64,000 nucleotides of DNA, from the NCBI GenBank assembly GCA_949128115.1, contig OX421963.1, positions 3,100,001 to 3,164,000 on the forward strand. Direction: 5' to 3'. Numbering within the stretch: position 1 is the stretch's first letter; each line of letters begins with the position of its first letter. The notes under the pieces were generated by a model. It did no database searches. It was not told the origin of the DNA and saw only the letters and a program-made list of their open reading frames with translations. This document shows positions 46,901-56,400 of the stretch, piece after piece. The DNA comes from Anaspis maculata. Taxonomy: Eukaryota; Arthropoda; Insecta; Coleoptera; Scraptiidae. The translations under genes and the position numbers were made by a program.

Positions 46901-49763
46901 ATGGTTCCCGGGATGACTGGTTATGAAACTTCGATTTTTCTTATTCAGTTTTTCATTCTCTACATCGCCATATTTTTTTCATCCTGCCCCTAATTTGTTC
47001 CAAGTTAAATCCTTATTTTACTGGACTATTCCCCCCCTTTCGGAAATGTCGGCGTCATGATGCCATCATCAACAAGAAGTACACCAGCGTGGTTTTTGCC
47101 GAATATCTCAATTTTGGGTCATCTGACAGCAAAAGATGTAAGAAGTCATTTTGAAGCCTATGAAATTCCCTAAAGTTTCGTGTTTCAATCAATTTTCTGC
47201 GACTTATGGTCTTTGAGATAGAGCTTCTGGAAGCGAGAGTCGTTGTCGTGAAAGCTCCATGGCCACTTGACTCGAAAAACTAAAATGTCGATGTGACAAA
47301 AAAAATTCAAAATTAGATTACTCAAGAATTCTTCAAGCTATAGTTGCGGTGATGGTCTCAAACTCTTCGTCTTGATCCGCGGATTACGAGTATTGAAAAG
47401 TCAAAGACGTCACATTGTAGATATACAGGGTGTACTACGGGAATCAAATCAGAACAGAGAAATTTGACATATTTCTTCGATTTAGCCAATGCGAAACTCT
47501 AAGCACTTATCACGAGTCCAATATCAATATGCATTGCTCTGTAAGCTTCACTTGATATACTCAAGAAGTAGTCAGCTCACAGCCTTCTTGTAAAATGTTT
47601 TGAAGGCCCTCTGAAATCATTAAAATTTACAGTAACAAGAAATGTATGTAACAGTATATTATATACCAAGGAACCAAAGTGAATTTTTGATCCCTTGGGT
47701 GAAGTTTGTTGCTTAAGGGCTCTTTGGCTCTCGCTTTGGCTCCAAATCCCCAAATTAAAAATTCACTTTGGTCCCTTGGTATAAAATATACTGTTATATA
47801 CATTCCTTGGTACTGTAAATTTTTAATATTTTGGTTATTTCAGAGGGCCTTCAAAATATTTTACAGTAAAACTGTGAGCTGACCACTTCTTCAGTGTATT
47901 AAGTGGAGCTTATAGAGCAAATCCATATTGATATTGGACTCGTGTCAGGTGCTTTGAGTGTCGCATATAGGCTAAATCGAAGAAATATGTAAAATTTCTC
48001 TGATCTGATTTGATTCCCTCAGTACACCCTGTATATGTACAATGTGACGTTTTTGACTTTTCTATTTTCGTAATCAACGGTTCAAGAGAAAGAGTTTAAG
48101 ACCATCACCGCCACTATAGCATGAAGGATTCTCGAGAAGTCTCATTTTGAAATTTTTTTGTCACATCGACATTTTGTTTTTCGAGTCAAGTGGCCACGGA
48201 GCTTTTACGACAATGCCTCTCGCTTCCAGAAGCTCTATCTCAAGAACCATAGATCGCAGAAAGGTCATTTGAGAACTATTCCTTAGAGAATTTCATTGGT
48301 TTCAAAATTACTTCTTACATATTTTGCTGTCAAATGGCCCAAAATCAAGATATTCGGCAAAAACCACGCTGGTGCACTTCTTGTTGATGATGGCGACATG
48401 ACGCCGACATTTCCGAAAGGGGGGAAATTAGTATGTCAAAACCTAAGCCACACAGATCGTTTCAAGTTAGTTTCCAGCCAGGAAACAATTATTCCCTTAT
48501 TGAGCTGATTTTTGCTCCCTGGCGCCTGGGCTATTCACGAAGAAGACCTCTACATCTGACCCTGATCAAAATTTTGATTGACCCGACAAGCCCATAGCAC
48601 CTGTCAAATTTGATTGACCCGACAAGCCCATAGCACCTGTCAAATTTGATTCAACATTTCACATCGATATCCCGACGGGCCGGTTTCACCTATCATCTTT
48701 TATTTAACAATCCAAAATACTGTTTCGTCGATGGAATTGTAACTGACACCTCAAAACTAAACAGAAAGAGAGTGCATAGTATTTTTCGAAAATCCCCTCC
48801 CCTTTGCCCCCTGATTGGGTTTTTCTTCCAAACAACCATCATCAGCTTCGGAAGACTCGACATGATCCCATTTGACGCTTCAAAATTGGATCAGTGTCGA
48901 ATAAGTTCATTTTCTGAAGGTTTTGGGGCCCAACTTTGAACCCCCTTAGAGTGCCCCCTGAGGGAAATTTTTCGTGCCCCGACGGGTCAAATCTCTTAGA
49001 ATTGTCTGAAGAGTATCTGTACCAAACGGCATTGCTCCACTCAAAAGTGCACGAAATTATGGCGGACCGACTCCACTACTTTACTTGCCTCAACTATTCT
49101 ATTTTCGCACTTGAACATCGCCCAGTTTCCTTACTCGTCGCCACTCCATTCTCGCTGTTCTTGAGCTGTATTGTTGATTGCCCATCAACTTCCTATTTTT
49201 CGCGACTTTCTTCCCCTTTTCTGTGTTTTATTCCTTCTTTCCTGCAATGAACAATGTGGGAATATCACACGAAGCGGTCGGCGTTGACAGTTGCGAATGA
49301 AACGTCAGTGAGCGATGTTCAAGTGCGAAAATGGAATAGTTTTAACGTAAGTAAATCGCATTTTTCCGTATCTACATCGACTCAAAATTGCATAAGGAAG
49401 TAAATGGTGCTAGAATCGTTACTGTGAAATGTGCAGTTTCATGACACGGTCACCTTTCATAAAATCTATAAGAAATTTTGTATACTAACTGCCAGGCTTT
49501 TTAATACATGTAGTATCTCAGCGATGAACCACCGCAATTTGTAGTGTGAAATAAAACCGCAAAGAGGCGAATAAAAGACAAACTATTGCAAAAATGCGGC
49601 CTAATCACGTTTTTACAATAAGCCCTTCAAATCATAATAGCTGAATTGACGTACCTGCGGGTTGGTGGGAGTCTTCAACGTCTTCGGAATCGCTCGAATC
49701 GTGCAGAGTGCTTGCGGAGGGCGGAAAGCCGACTTCGAGGTCATCTTCCGGGCCCCCTTCCAT
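37956..49763 (-). CDS. ANKRD49: Ankyrin repeat domain-containing protein 49-like
   Basis: Two coding exons, 49763-49655 and 38461-37956, splice in phase 1 (GCAG/GTACGT donor, TTTGCAG acceptor) to give 204 residues. Exon 1 is an acidic leader, MEGGPEDDLEVGFPP then HDSSDSEDVEDSHQ. Exon 2 starts DPKARAVLKAAEKGN and carries ankyrin repeats with YTPLHRA (residues 74-80), PLHS (110-113) and NTPLHIAA (141-148), then an ETAYEIAKRSSKYYRVFE tail. The repeat order and this tail match the ANKRD49 family, small proteins reported in germ-cell and autophagy contexts; the insect role is not established. The intron is 11.2 kb and packed with transposons. The frame running from 38657 into exon 2 is intron read-through. 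Divergent from INPP4, convergent with UMPS. Confidence 0.87.
38497..39507. repeat. One-kilobase imperfect palindrome in the ANKRD49 intron
   Basis: The inner part (38670-39333) has CAGGGTGATACG ends flanked by TA. Inverted homology continues outward on both sides for another ~165 bp (GACAACxxCGTTGTC near the limits) at roughly 78% identity by eye. Either this is one large fold-back element or a CAGGGTG element lies at the axis of an older inverted duplication. Its left arm abuts ANKRD49 exon 2 and accounts for the spurious extension of that frame. Confidence 0.75.
39560..41529. mobile_element. D-family relative split by element A copy 1
   Basis: Both flanks of element A resemble the D element at 59617-60133: CTACGCCACTGG on the left, then ACAAAATTTG and TCGGTTTGATGAT on the right, ending GGACCATCCTG next to TA. 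Element A is therefore inserted in it. The left end is not resolved. Confidence 0.55.
39750..41335. mobile_element. Palindromic element family A, copy 1 (complete)
   Basis: The 1586-bp element starts GCCCAGGCGCCAGGGA and ends with the inverse, flanked by TA (39748-39749 and 41336-41337). Arms of nearly 790 bp are inverse to each other, meeting near 40545, and include the conserved CCGAAAGGGGGGAAA / TTTCCCCCCTTTCGG motif and the sequence ACAGGGTGTAC. There is no transposase-like frame. Mariner-type mobilisation is inferred from the TA target. Confidence 0.9.
41554..44005 (+). pseudogene. Decayed BEL/Pao pol polyprotein
   Basis: Segments in family order: the Pao-type region after the RT palm (RSILSEISKIFDPLGLLGP), an RNase H-like part containing a HGFSDVS motif followed directly by a stop, a second segment with LTRLERVVAYCLRF, an integrase zinc-binding and core region from about 42810 to 43688 (SDNGTNF and PSHSPHFGGFWEAG), and the C-terminal domain ending at 44005. 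Stops, frame changes and a local inverted duplication break the frame, so it is not functional. Confidence 0.88.
42388..42505. repeat. Hairpin in the BEL/Pao pol region
   Basis: Perfect 37-bp arms (42388-42424 and 42469-42505, TGGCCGCGTTCGTAAGTCAC start) around a 44-nt spacer. The second arm is not expected in an intact element, so it marks a local inverted duplication that disrupted pol. Confidence 0.9.
44367..48531. mobile_element. Palindromic element family A, copy 2, interrupted by C
   Basis: Starts GCTCAGGCGCCAGGGA and ends GGCGCCTGGGC, flanked by TA (44365-44366 and 48532-48533). Without the nested element C it is about 1.6 kb, matching copy 1. Inverted arms are recognisable over the full length. 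Confidence 0.88.
44464..47028. mobile_element. Palindromic element family C nested in A
   Basis: The 2565-bp element begins TAGTCCAGTAAAAT and ends ATTTTACTGGACTA, with arms of nearly 1.27 kb that are inverse along their length (for example CGACGTTGCGGTCATTG near 45350 versus 46145). TTC flanks both sides (44461-44463 and 47029-47031), a probable 3-bp target duplication. No transposase-like frame is seen; small frames pair across the palindrome. Confidence 0.85.
48576..48647. repeat. Two perfect 36-bp direct repeats
   Basis: GATTGACCCGACAAGCCCAT with the following 16 bases occurs twice back to back. Confidence 0.9.
49317..49455. repeat. Dispersed repeat shared with 12637-12774
   Basis: The same orientation and order of GTGCGAAAA, AACGTAAGTAAAT, ATCGACTCAAAAT and GTGAAATGT. 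A stretch ending near 49094 carries the inverse of its start, so an inverted-repeat element may be involved. Confidence 0.65.
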
Positions 49764-50450
49764 ATTTTTGAGGTTAGAACCGGTGACAGCTGTCAGTGTC
49801 ACTGCTGCACAGGCTTTTGTTCAATGCCACGTCTCTATCTTCAGTTTCAATCACACAAATTCGCTTCGGACTCAGTTAATTCAGTTATTAAACTTGAAAC
49901 TGAGCTTCTCCAACTTGAATTTAACAATGAGCTCATGCAGCACAGCAAAACAAAACGTAAACAACAATGCTATTAGCAGTGACTTTTGGTTTTCCACTAG
50001 ATGACAGGTGACAACCGAAAATGTCAACGTCAAAGTGACAGTTGCGTGATTGATGTTTTGTGTTGACGTTACACCGATTGGGAGCCTTCAAAATACCGTG
50101 AGGAATATGTGACGATTTCCAGTTTTCCGTTGAGTTTTCGTGGAAAATCCGGCATTTGGCGGCGACCCGTAGGGCTCCCCGACTCGGCGCAGCCAACGTG
50201 ATGTCGTGAACCGAGGTGAGTGAACCCTTGGTGGGGCTCTCGAAAAAATCCGCTGCACCCAATTCCGCCCAATTCTTAATCTCCAATCTCCCACGCTTCA
50301 TGCAAATACCGATCGGAAAAAAGGTGCGTTTTGATCCGCACCGGCCTTCAACGGATTAACCCACTTACGGCGCACATCCCTCATAAAAAATTAACGCGGT
50401 TTTTGCCTGCCCGGTCCTTCAGCGCTCAATCGATATTTTCCAGGAGCACG
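49764..50450. promoter_or_regulatory. Divergent promoter region of ANKRD49-like gene and INPP4
   Basis: The two start codons are 687 bp apart and face away from each other. The region is GC-richer than its surroundings and no TATA box is obvious. A GAG/GTGAGT donor at 50214-50215 and a TTTTCCAG acceptor ending at 50443 suggest a 5' untranslated exon for INPP4 ending at 50214, with a 229-bp intron before the coding exon. A shared bidirectional promoter is inference from the arrangement. Confidence 0.55.
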
Positions 50451-53400
50451 ATGCGCTTCAACAAGCAAGAACTCATCACCTTGGCCACCCAACCGTCGAC
50501 CAAGTTCGAAAAGGAAGGTATACTGTACGTCCGGGAACGCCAGGAGGGTTTCTTCAGGAAGTCGGAAAGTGAGTATACTTGAACGCGCGGAGACGAGGTT
50601 TGTAAATATGTATACAAGATGTGTGTGTTAACATTATTATGAAAAACAAACGCATGATTGTGTATACCTACCTAATGTCAGCATGTAGAATCATGTCTCT
50701 AATTAGAGCATGCCTTATTGCCGACAGGCTATTCTGTGCCGACAGGAACATTCTGTGTGGTATCTGTGTCACTTTTAAAACGCCCATCTTAATCGTCGTC
50801 CATTGCAGGAAAGGATAACAAAACTCAAAAGCGTGAAAAGAGACTTCGCAATCTGAGCTGTGTAGGGGGAGTGAGCAAAGGTACTACTTACGCACCTGGA
50901 AAACTGCATTATTAACACCGTTGTTTTGTCCAAATAAAAACGCCATACTAACACCAATTATTGCTACTAATAACACTAATTCGAATTTTAAGCTAACGTT
51001 TGTGGGGAGCTTTTTTTAAAACCATAACACAAGGATCATATATGCACTAAAGGTGGTGTGTTTCACCCGTTCATTTGTATAATAATTGTGTATTTACATT
51101 ATTTCACTTTGCATGCCTAACTTTGTGTGTAACAGCTAAATGTTTTTGTGTATCAAATTTTGTTGCTTGATGCATGTGTGATGCAGAGTTTTGATCAATT
51201 GTAAAAACTGATGTGTGTTTTTTTGGGATTGTAGTCAGTTTAGAGCGATGGTGCAGGTTGAGAGGCAACCTCCTGTTTTACTTCAAGAGCAAGGATCCGT
51301 GGTCGGAACCGGTCGGCGTGGTGGTTCTCGAGCAGTGCCAGGTGAGGATCGATCCGCCCATGGCTTCGCCGCCACTGACCACGGATGGACACTTTCCGTT
51401 TTATTTGGGTAAGATCAAGTCTCTGGCTTCCACTATAAGTTCACTTCAAAATAAAATTCACCGCCATCACATATTACTCCCTTCTTCATTTTACGCAAAA
51501 TAAGAACTTCAAGTGTCTTCAAACGACTAGCTACAAGAAGAAAAGCTTGATTTACGCTTGTCAGCTTAAAGTTTCTTTATCATCTCGTTGACGCTTATTT
51601 AGATTCTAGTGCAAGCCTGGCTTTGTTGCCGTAGCCTAGTCAAGATAAATTTTACCGTCATCACATATTGCTCCCTTCCTTGTTTTACTAAAAATAAGAA
51701 CTTTAAAGTAACTTTAAGTAACTTCAGGCGACTAGCTTCAAGTAGTAAAGCTTGATTTACGCTTGTTATCTTGAATTGTTTCCATCAGGTCGATAGTGCT
51801 CATTTAGATTCTAGTGTAAGCCTGGCTTTATTGCCGTAACCTGGTCAAGATAAATTTTACCGTCATGACATATTGCTCCCTTCTTCGTTTTATGCAAAAT
51901 GAGGACTTTGAGTAACTTCAGGCGACTAGGTTTAAGAAATAAAGCTCAATCTACGCTTGTTAGCTTGAATTGTTTCCATCAGGTCGATATAGCTTATTTA
52001 GATTCTAGTGCAAGCCTGGTTTTATTGCCGTAGCCTGGTCAAGACGAATTTCACCACCATCACATATTGCTCCCTTCCTCGTTTCACGCAAAATGAGGAC
52101 TTTAAGTAACTTCAGGCGACTAGATTCAAGAAATAAAGCTTGATCTACGCTTGTAAACTTGAATTTTTCTCATTAGGTCGATAGTGCTTATTTAGATTCT
52201 CGTACAAGCCTGGCTTTATTGTCGTGGCCTAGTCAAGATGAATTTCACCTCCACCACATGTTACTCCCTTCCTCTTTTTATGCAAAATAAGAAGTTTGAG
52301 TAACTTCAGGCGACTAGCTTCCAGAAATAAAGTTTGATTGACGCTTGTTACCTTGAATCAAGTCGATAAAGCTTATTTAGATTCTAGTGCAAGCCTGGCT
52401 TTATTTCCGTAGCCTAGTCAAGATAAATTTTACCACCATCACATATTGCTTCAGGCCCTCCCTCGTTTTACGAAAAATGAGAACTTCAACTTCAGGCGAC
52501 TAGCTTCAAGGAGTAAAGCTTGATTTACGCATGTTAGCTTGAATTTTTTCATCAGGTCGATAGTGCTTATTCAAATTCTAGTGCAAGCCTGGCTTTATTG
52601 CCGTAGCCTAGTCATTATAAATTTTACCTCCATCAAATATTACTCCCTTCCTCGTTTTACGCAAAATAAGAACTTTAAGTAACTTCAAGCGACTGGCTTC
52701 AAGAAATAAAGCTTAATTCACACTTGTTAGCTTGAATTTTTCTCATCAGATCGATAGTGCTCATTAAGATTCTAGTGCAAGCCTGGCTTTATTGCCGTAG
52801 CCTAGTCAATATAAATTTTACCTCCATCAAATATTACTCCCTTCCTCTCTTTACGCAAAATAAGAACTTTGAGTAACTTCAGGCGACTAGCTTCAAGAAA
52901 TGAAGCTTGATTTACGCTTGTTGGCTTGAATTTTTCTTATCAGGTCGATTGTGCTTATTAAGATTCCAATGCAAGCCTGGCTTTATTGCCGTAGCCTGGT
53001 CAAGATAAATTCCACCGCTATCACATATTGCCAAAGCCTGATTCACACCAACTGTTTGACTCAAGTTATCAAGCTGATAGCGTTCATTTAAAAGCCTGGC
53101 TTTATTGCCGTAGCCTAGTCAAGATAAATTTTACCTCCATCACATATTGCTCCCTTCCTCGTTTTACGCAAAATAAGAACTTTGAGTAACTTCAGGCGAC
53201 TAGCTTCAAGAAATGAAGCTTGATTTACGCTTGTTAGCTTGAATTTTTCTCATCAGGTCGATTGTGCTTATCAAGATTCTAGTGCAAGCCTGGCTTTATT
53301 GCCGTAGCCTAGTCAAGATGAATTTCACCTCCACCACATGTTACTCCCTTCCTCTTTTTATGCAAAATAAGAAGTTTGAGTAACTTCAGGCGACTAGCTT

Positions 53401-56400
53401 CCAGAAATAAAGTTTGATTGACGCTTGTTACCTTGAATCAAGTCGATAAAGCTTATTTAGATTCTAGTGCAAGCCTGGCTTTATTTCCGTAGCCTAGTCA
53501 AGATAAATTTTACCACCATCACATATTGCTTCAGACCCTCCCTCGTTTTACGAAAAATGAGAACTTCAACTTCAGGCGACTAGCTTCAAGGAGTAAAGCT
53601 TGATTTACGCATGTTAGCTTGAATTTTTTCATCAGGTCGATAGTGCTTATTCAAATTCTAGTGCAAGCCTGGCTTTATTGCCGTAGCCTAGTCATTATAA
53701 ATTTTACCTCCATCAAATATTACTCCCTTCCTCGTTTTACGCAAAATAAGAACTTTAAGTAACTTCAAGCGACTGGCTTCAAGAAATAAAGCTTAATTCA
53801 CACTTGTTAGCTTGAATTTTTCTCATCAGGTCGATAGTGCTCATTTAGATTCTAGTGTAAGCCTGGCTTTATTGCCGTAACCTGGTCAAGATGAATTTTA
53901 CCGCCATCACATATTGCTCCCTTCCTCGTTTTACGCAAAATGAGAACTTTAAGTAACTTCAGGCGACTGGCTTCAAGAAATAAAGCTTAATTCACACTTG
54001 TTAGCTTGAATTTTTCTCATCAGGTCGATAGTGCTTATTTAGATTCCTAGTGCAAGCCTGGCTTTATTGCTGTAGCCTAGTCAATATAAATTGTGCCTCC
54101 ATCACATATTACTCCCTTTCTCTGTTTACGCAAAATAAGAACTTTGAGTAACTTCAGGCGACTAGCTTAAAGAAATGAAGCTTGATTTACGCTTGTTGGC
54201 TTGAATTTTTCTTATCAGGTCGATTGTGCTTATTAAGATTCCAATGCAAGCCTGGCTATATTGCCGTAGCCTGGTCAAGATAAATTTCACCGCTATCACA
54301 TATTGCTAAAGCCTGATTCACACCAACTGTTTGACTCAAGTTATCAAGCTGATAGCGTTCATTTAAAATTGTTTGCAAGCGTGGCTTTTTTGCTTTTACT
54401 TTGTCGATTTGTCTGTACAATTTGCTAAAGCCTGTTTTGGATAACGAAATTTTGCAGTGATATCCGTGTAGTCACTGGCAGCTCAAATTTCAAATTCAAA
54501 TTTTTTGCAAGCGTGACTTTATCTCTTTGGCTTAGTCGTACTTGTCTGTACAATTTCCTAAAGCCTGTTTTGGACAAGAAAATTACGTTTTTAAACGACT
54601 CGATTGAATAACTAAAGCGTGATTTATACCAACTTTTTGACTTGAGCTATCAAGTCGATAGCACTTATTTAAATGTTTTGCAAGCGTGGCTCTATTGCTT
54701 TGGCTTTGTCGTACTTGTCTGTATAATTTGCTAAAGCCTGTTTTGCACAAGGAGATTAAATTTTCAAACGAATCAGTTGAATAACTAAAGCATGATTTAC
54801 AATAACTTTTTGACGTAAATTAACAAGCCGATAGCGGTCATTTCAATTTTTTGCAAGCGTGGCTTTATTGCTTCGGCCTTGTCGATTTGTCTGTATAATT
54901 TGCTAAAGCCTATTTTGGACAACGAATTAGATTTTGAACGACTCGATTGAATAAATAAAGCGTGATTTACACTAACTTTTTGACTTAAGTTACCAAGCGG
55001 TAAGCGCTCATTTGAGTTTCTGCAAGCGTGGCTTCATTGCTTCGGCCTTGTCGTACTGTATAATTTGCTAAAGCCTGTTTTGGGCAAGGAAATTCGATTT
55101 TTAAACGACTTGAAATAATAACTAAAGCCTGATTTACACCAACTGTTTGACTTGAGTTATCAAGCTAATAGCGCTCATTTTTTTTGCAAGCGTGGCTTTA
55201 TTGCTTCCGCCTTGTCGTACTTGTCTGTTTAATTTGCTAAAGCCTGTTTTGGACAAAGAGATTGGGTAGTATTGGTGAAAAAGAAGCATAAGGCAATATT
55301 TGGAGCGGTGGTAGCCGAGTGGTACAGGTAATGGCAAGCCAAACCATTCGCGCTGCCCTGTGTGGGTTCGAATCCTACTTCATCCATGGATATTTTGTGC
55401 TGTCCCCGAGGTTGCATGGTAGAGCAGCTTATAGCTGAATGCCGCCTCGTAAAATAAGACAATTAAATAAATAAAAATAAATAAATAAATAAGCATTCGC
55501 TTAGGTTTTTGAAGAGTTGCTAAGCAGACTTTCCCTAGCAACGCCTATGAAATCCAAGCAAATGCTTATGCTTGTTTTCATTTATACTACCCATTAGATT
55601 TCTAAACGAATCAATTGAATAACTAAAGCATGATTTACAGTAATTTTTTGACGTAAATTAATAAGCCGATAGCGCTCATTCATTTTTTTGCAAGCGTGGC
55701 TTTATTGCTTCGGCCTTGTCGATTTGTCTGTATAATTTGCTAAAGCCTGTTTTAGACAACGGGTTAGATTTTGAACGACTCGATTGAATAACTAAAGCGT
55801 GATTTACACTAACTTTTTGACTTAATTTACGAAGCGGTAAGCGCTCATTTGAGTTTTTGCAAGCGTGGCTTTATTGCTTCGGCCTTACCTGTATAATTTG
55901 CTGAATCCTATTTTGGGCAAGGAAATTCTATTTTTAAACGACTTGAAATAATAACTAAAGCCTGATTTACACTTACTGTTTGACTTAAGTTATCAAGCTA
56001 ATAGCGCTCATTTAATTTTTGCAAGCGTGGCTTTATTGCTTCCGCCTTGTCGTACTTGTCTGTTTAATTTGCTAAAGCCTGTTTTTTTAACGACTCGATT
56101 GAATAACTAAAGCATGATTTACACTTACTTTTTGACCTGAATTATCAAGCCGATAGCGCTTATTCAGATTTTTTAGCAAGCTTGGCTTCATTGCTTTGGC
56201 CTTGTCGTATTTATGTGTATAATTTGCTGAAGCCTGTTTTGGAAAAAGAAATTTGATTTTTGAACGACTTGATTGAATAACTAAAGCTTGATTTACACTC
56301 ACTTTTTGTCTCAAGTTATCAAGCCGATAGCGGTCTTTTGCATTTTTTTTGCAAGCGTGGCTTTATTGCTTTGGCATTTTCGTACCTTTCTGTATGATTT

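Noticed and set aside
55306..55385. Functional tRNA gene
   Set aside because: A- and B-box-like sequences are present, but the body is followed by a SINE tail with (AAAT)n, and I could not fold a complete cloverleaf by eye.
55229..55462. Minus-strand frame containing DEVGFEPTQ
   Set aside because: This is the translation of the SINE B-box region, a well-known source of spurious protein predictions.
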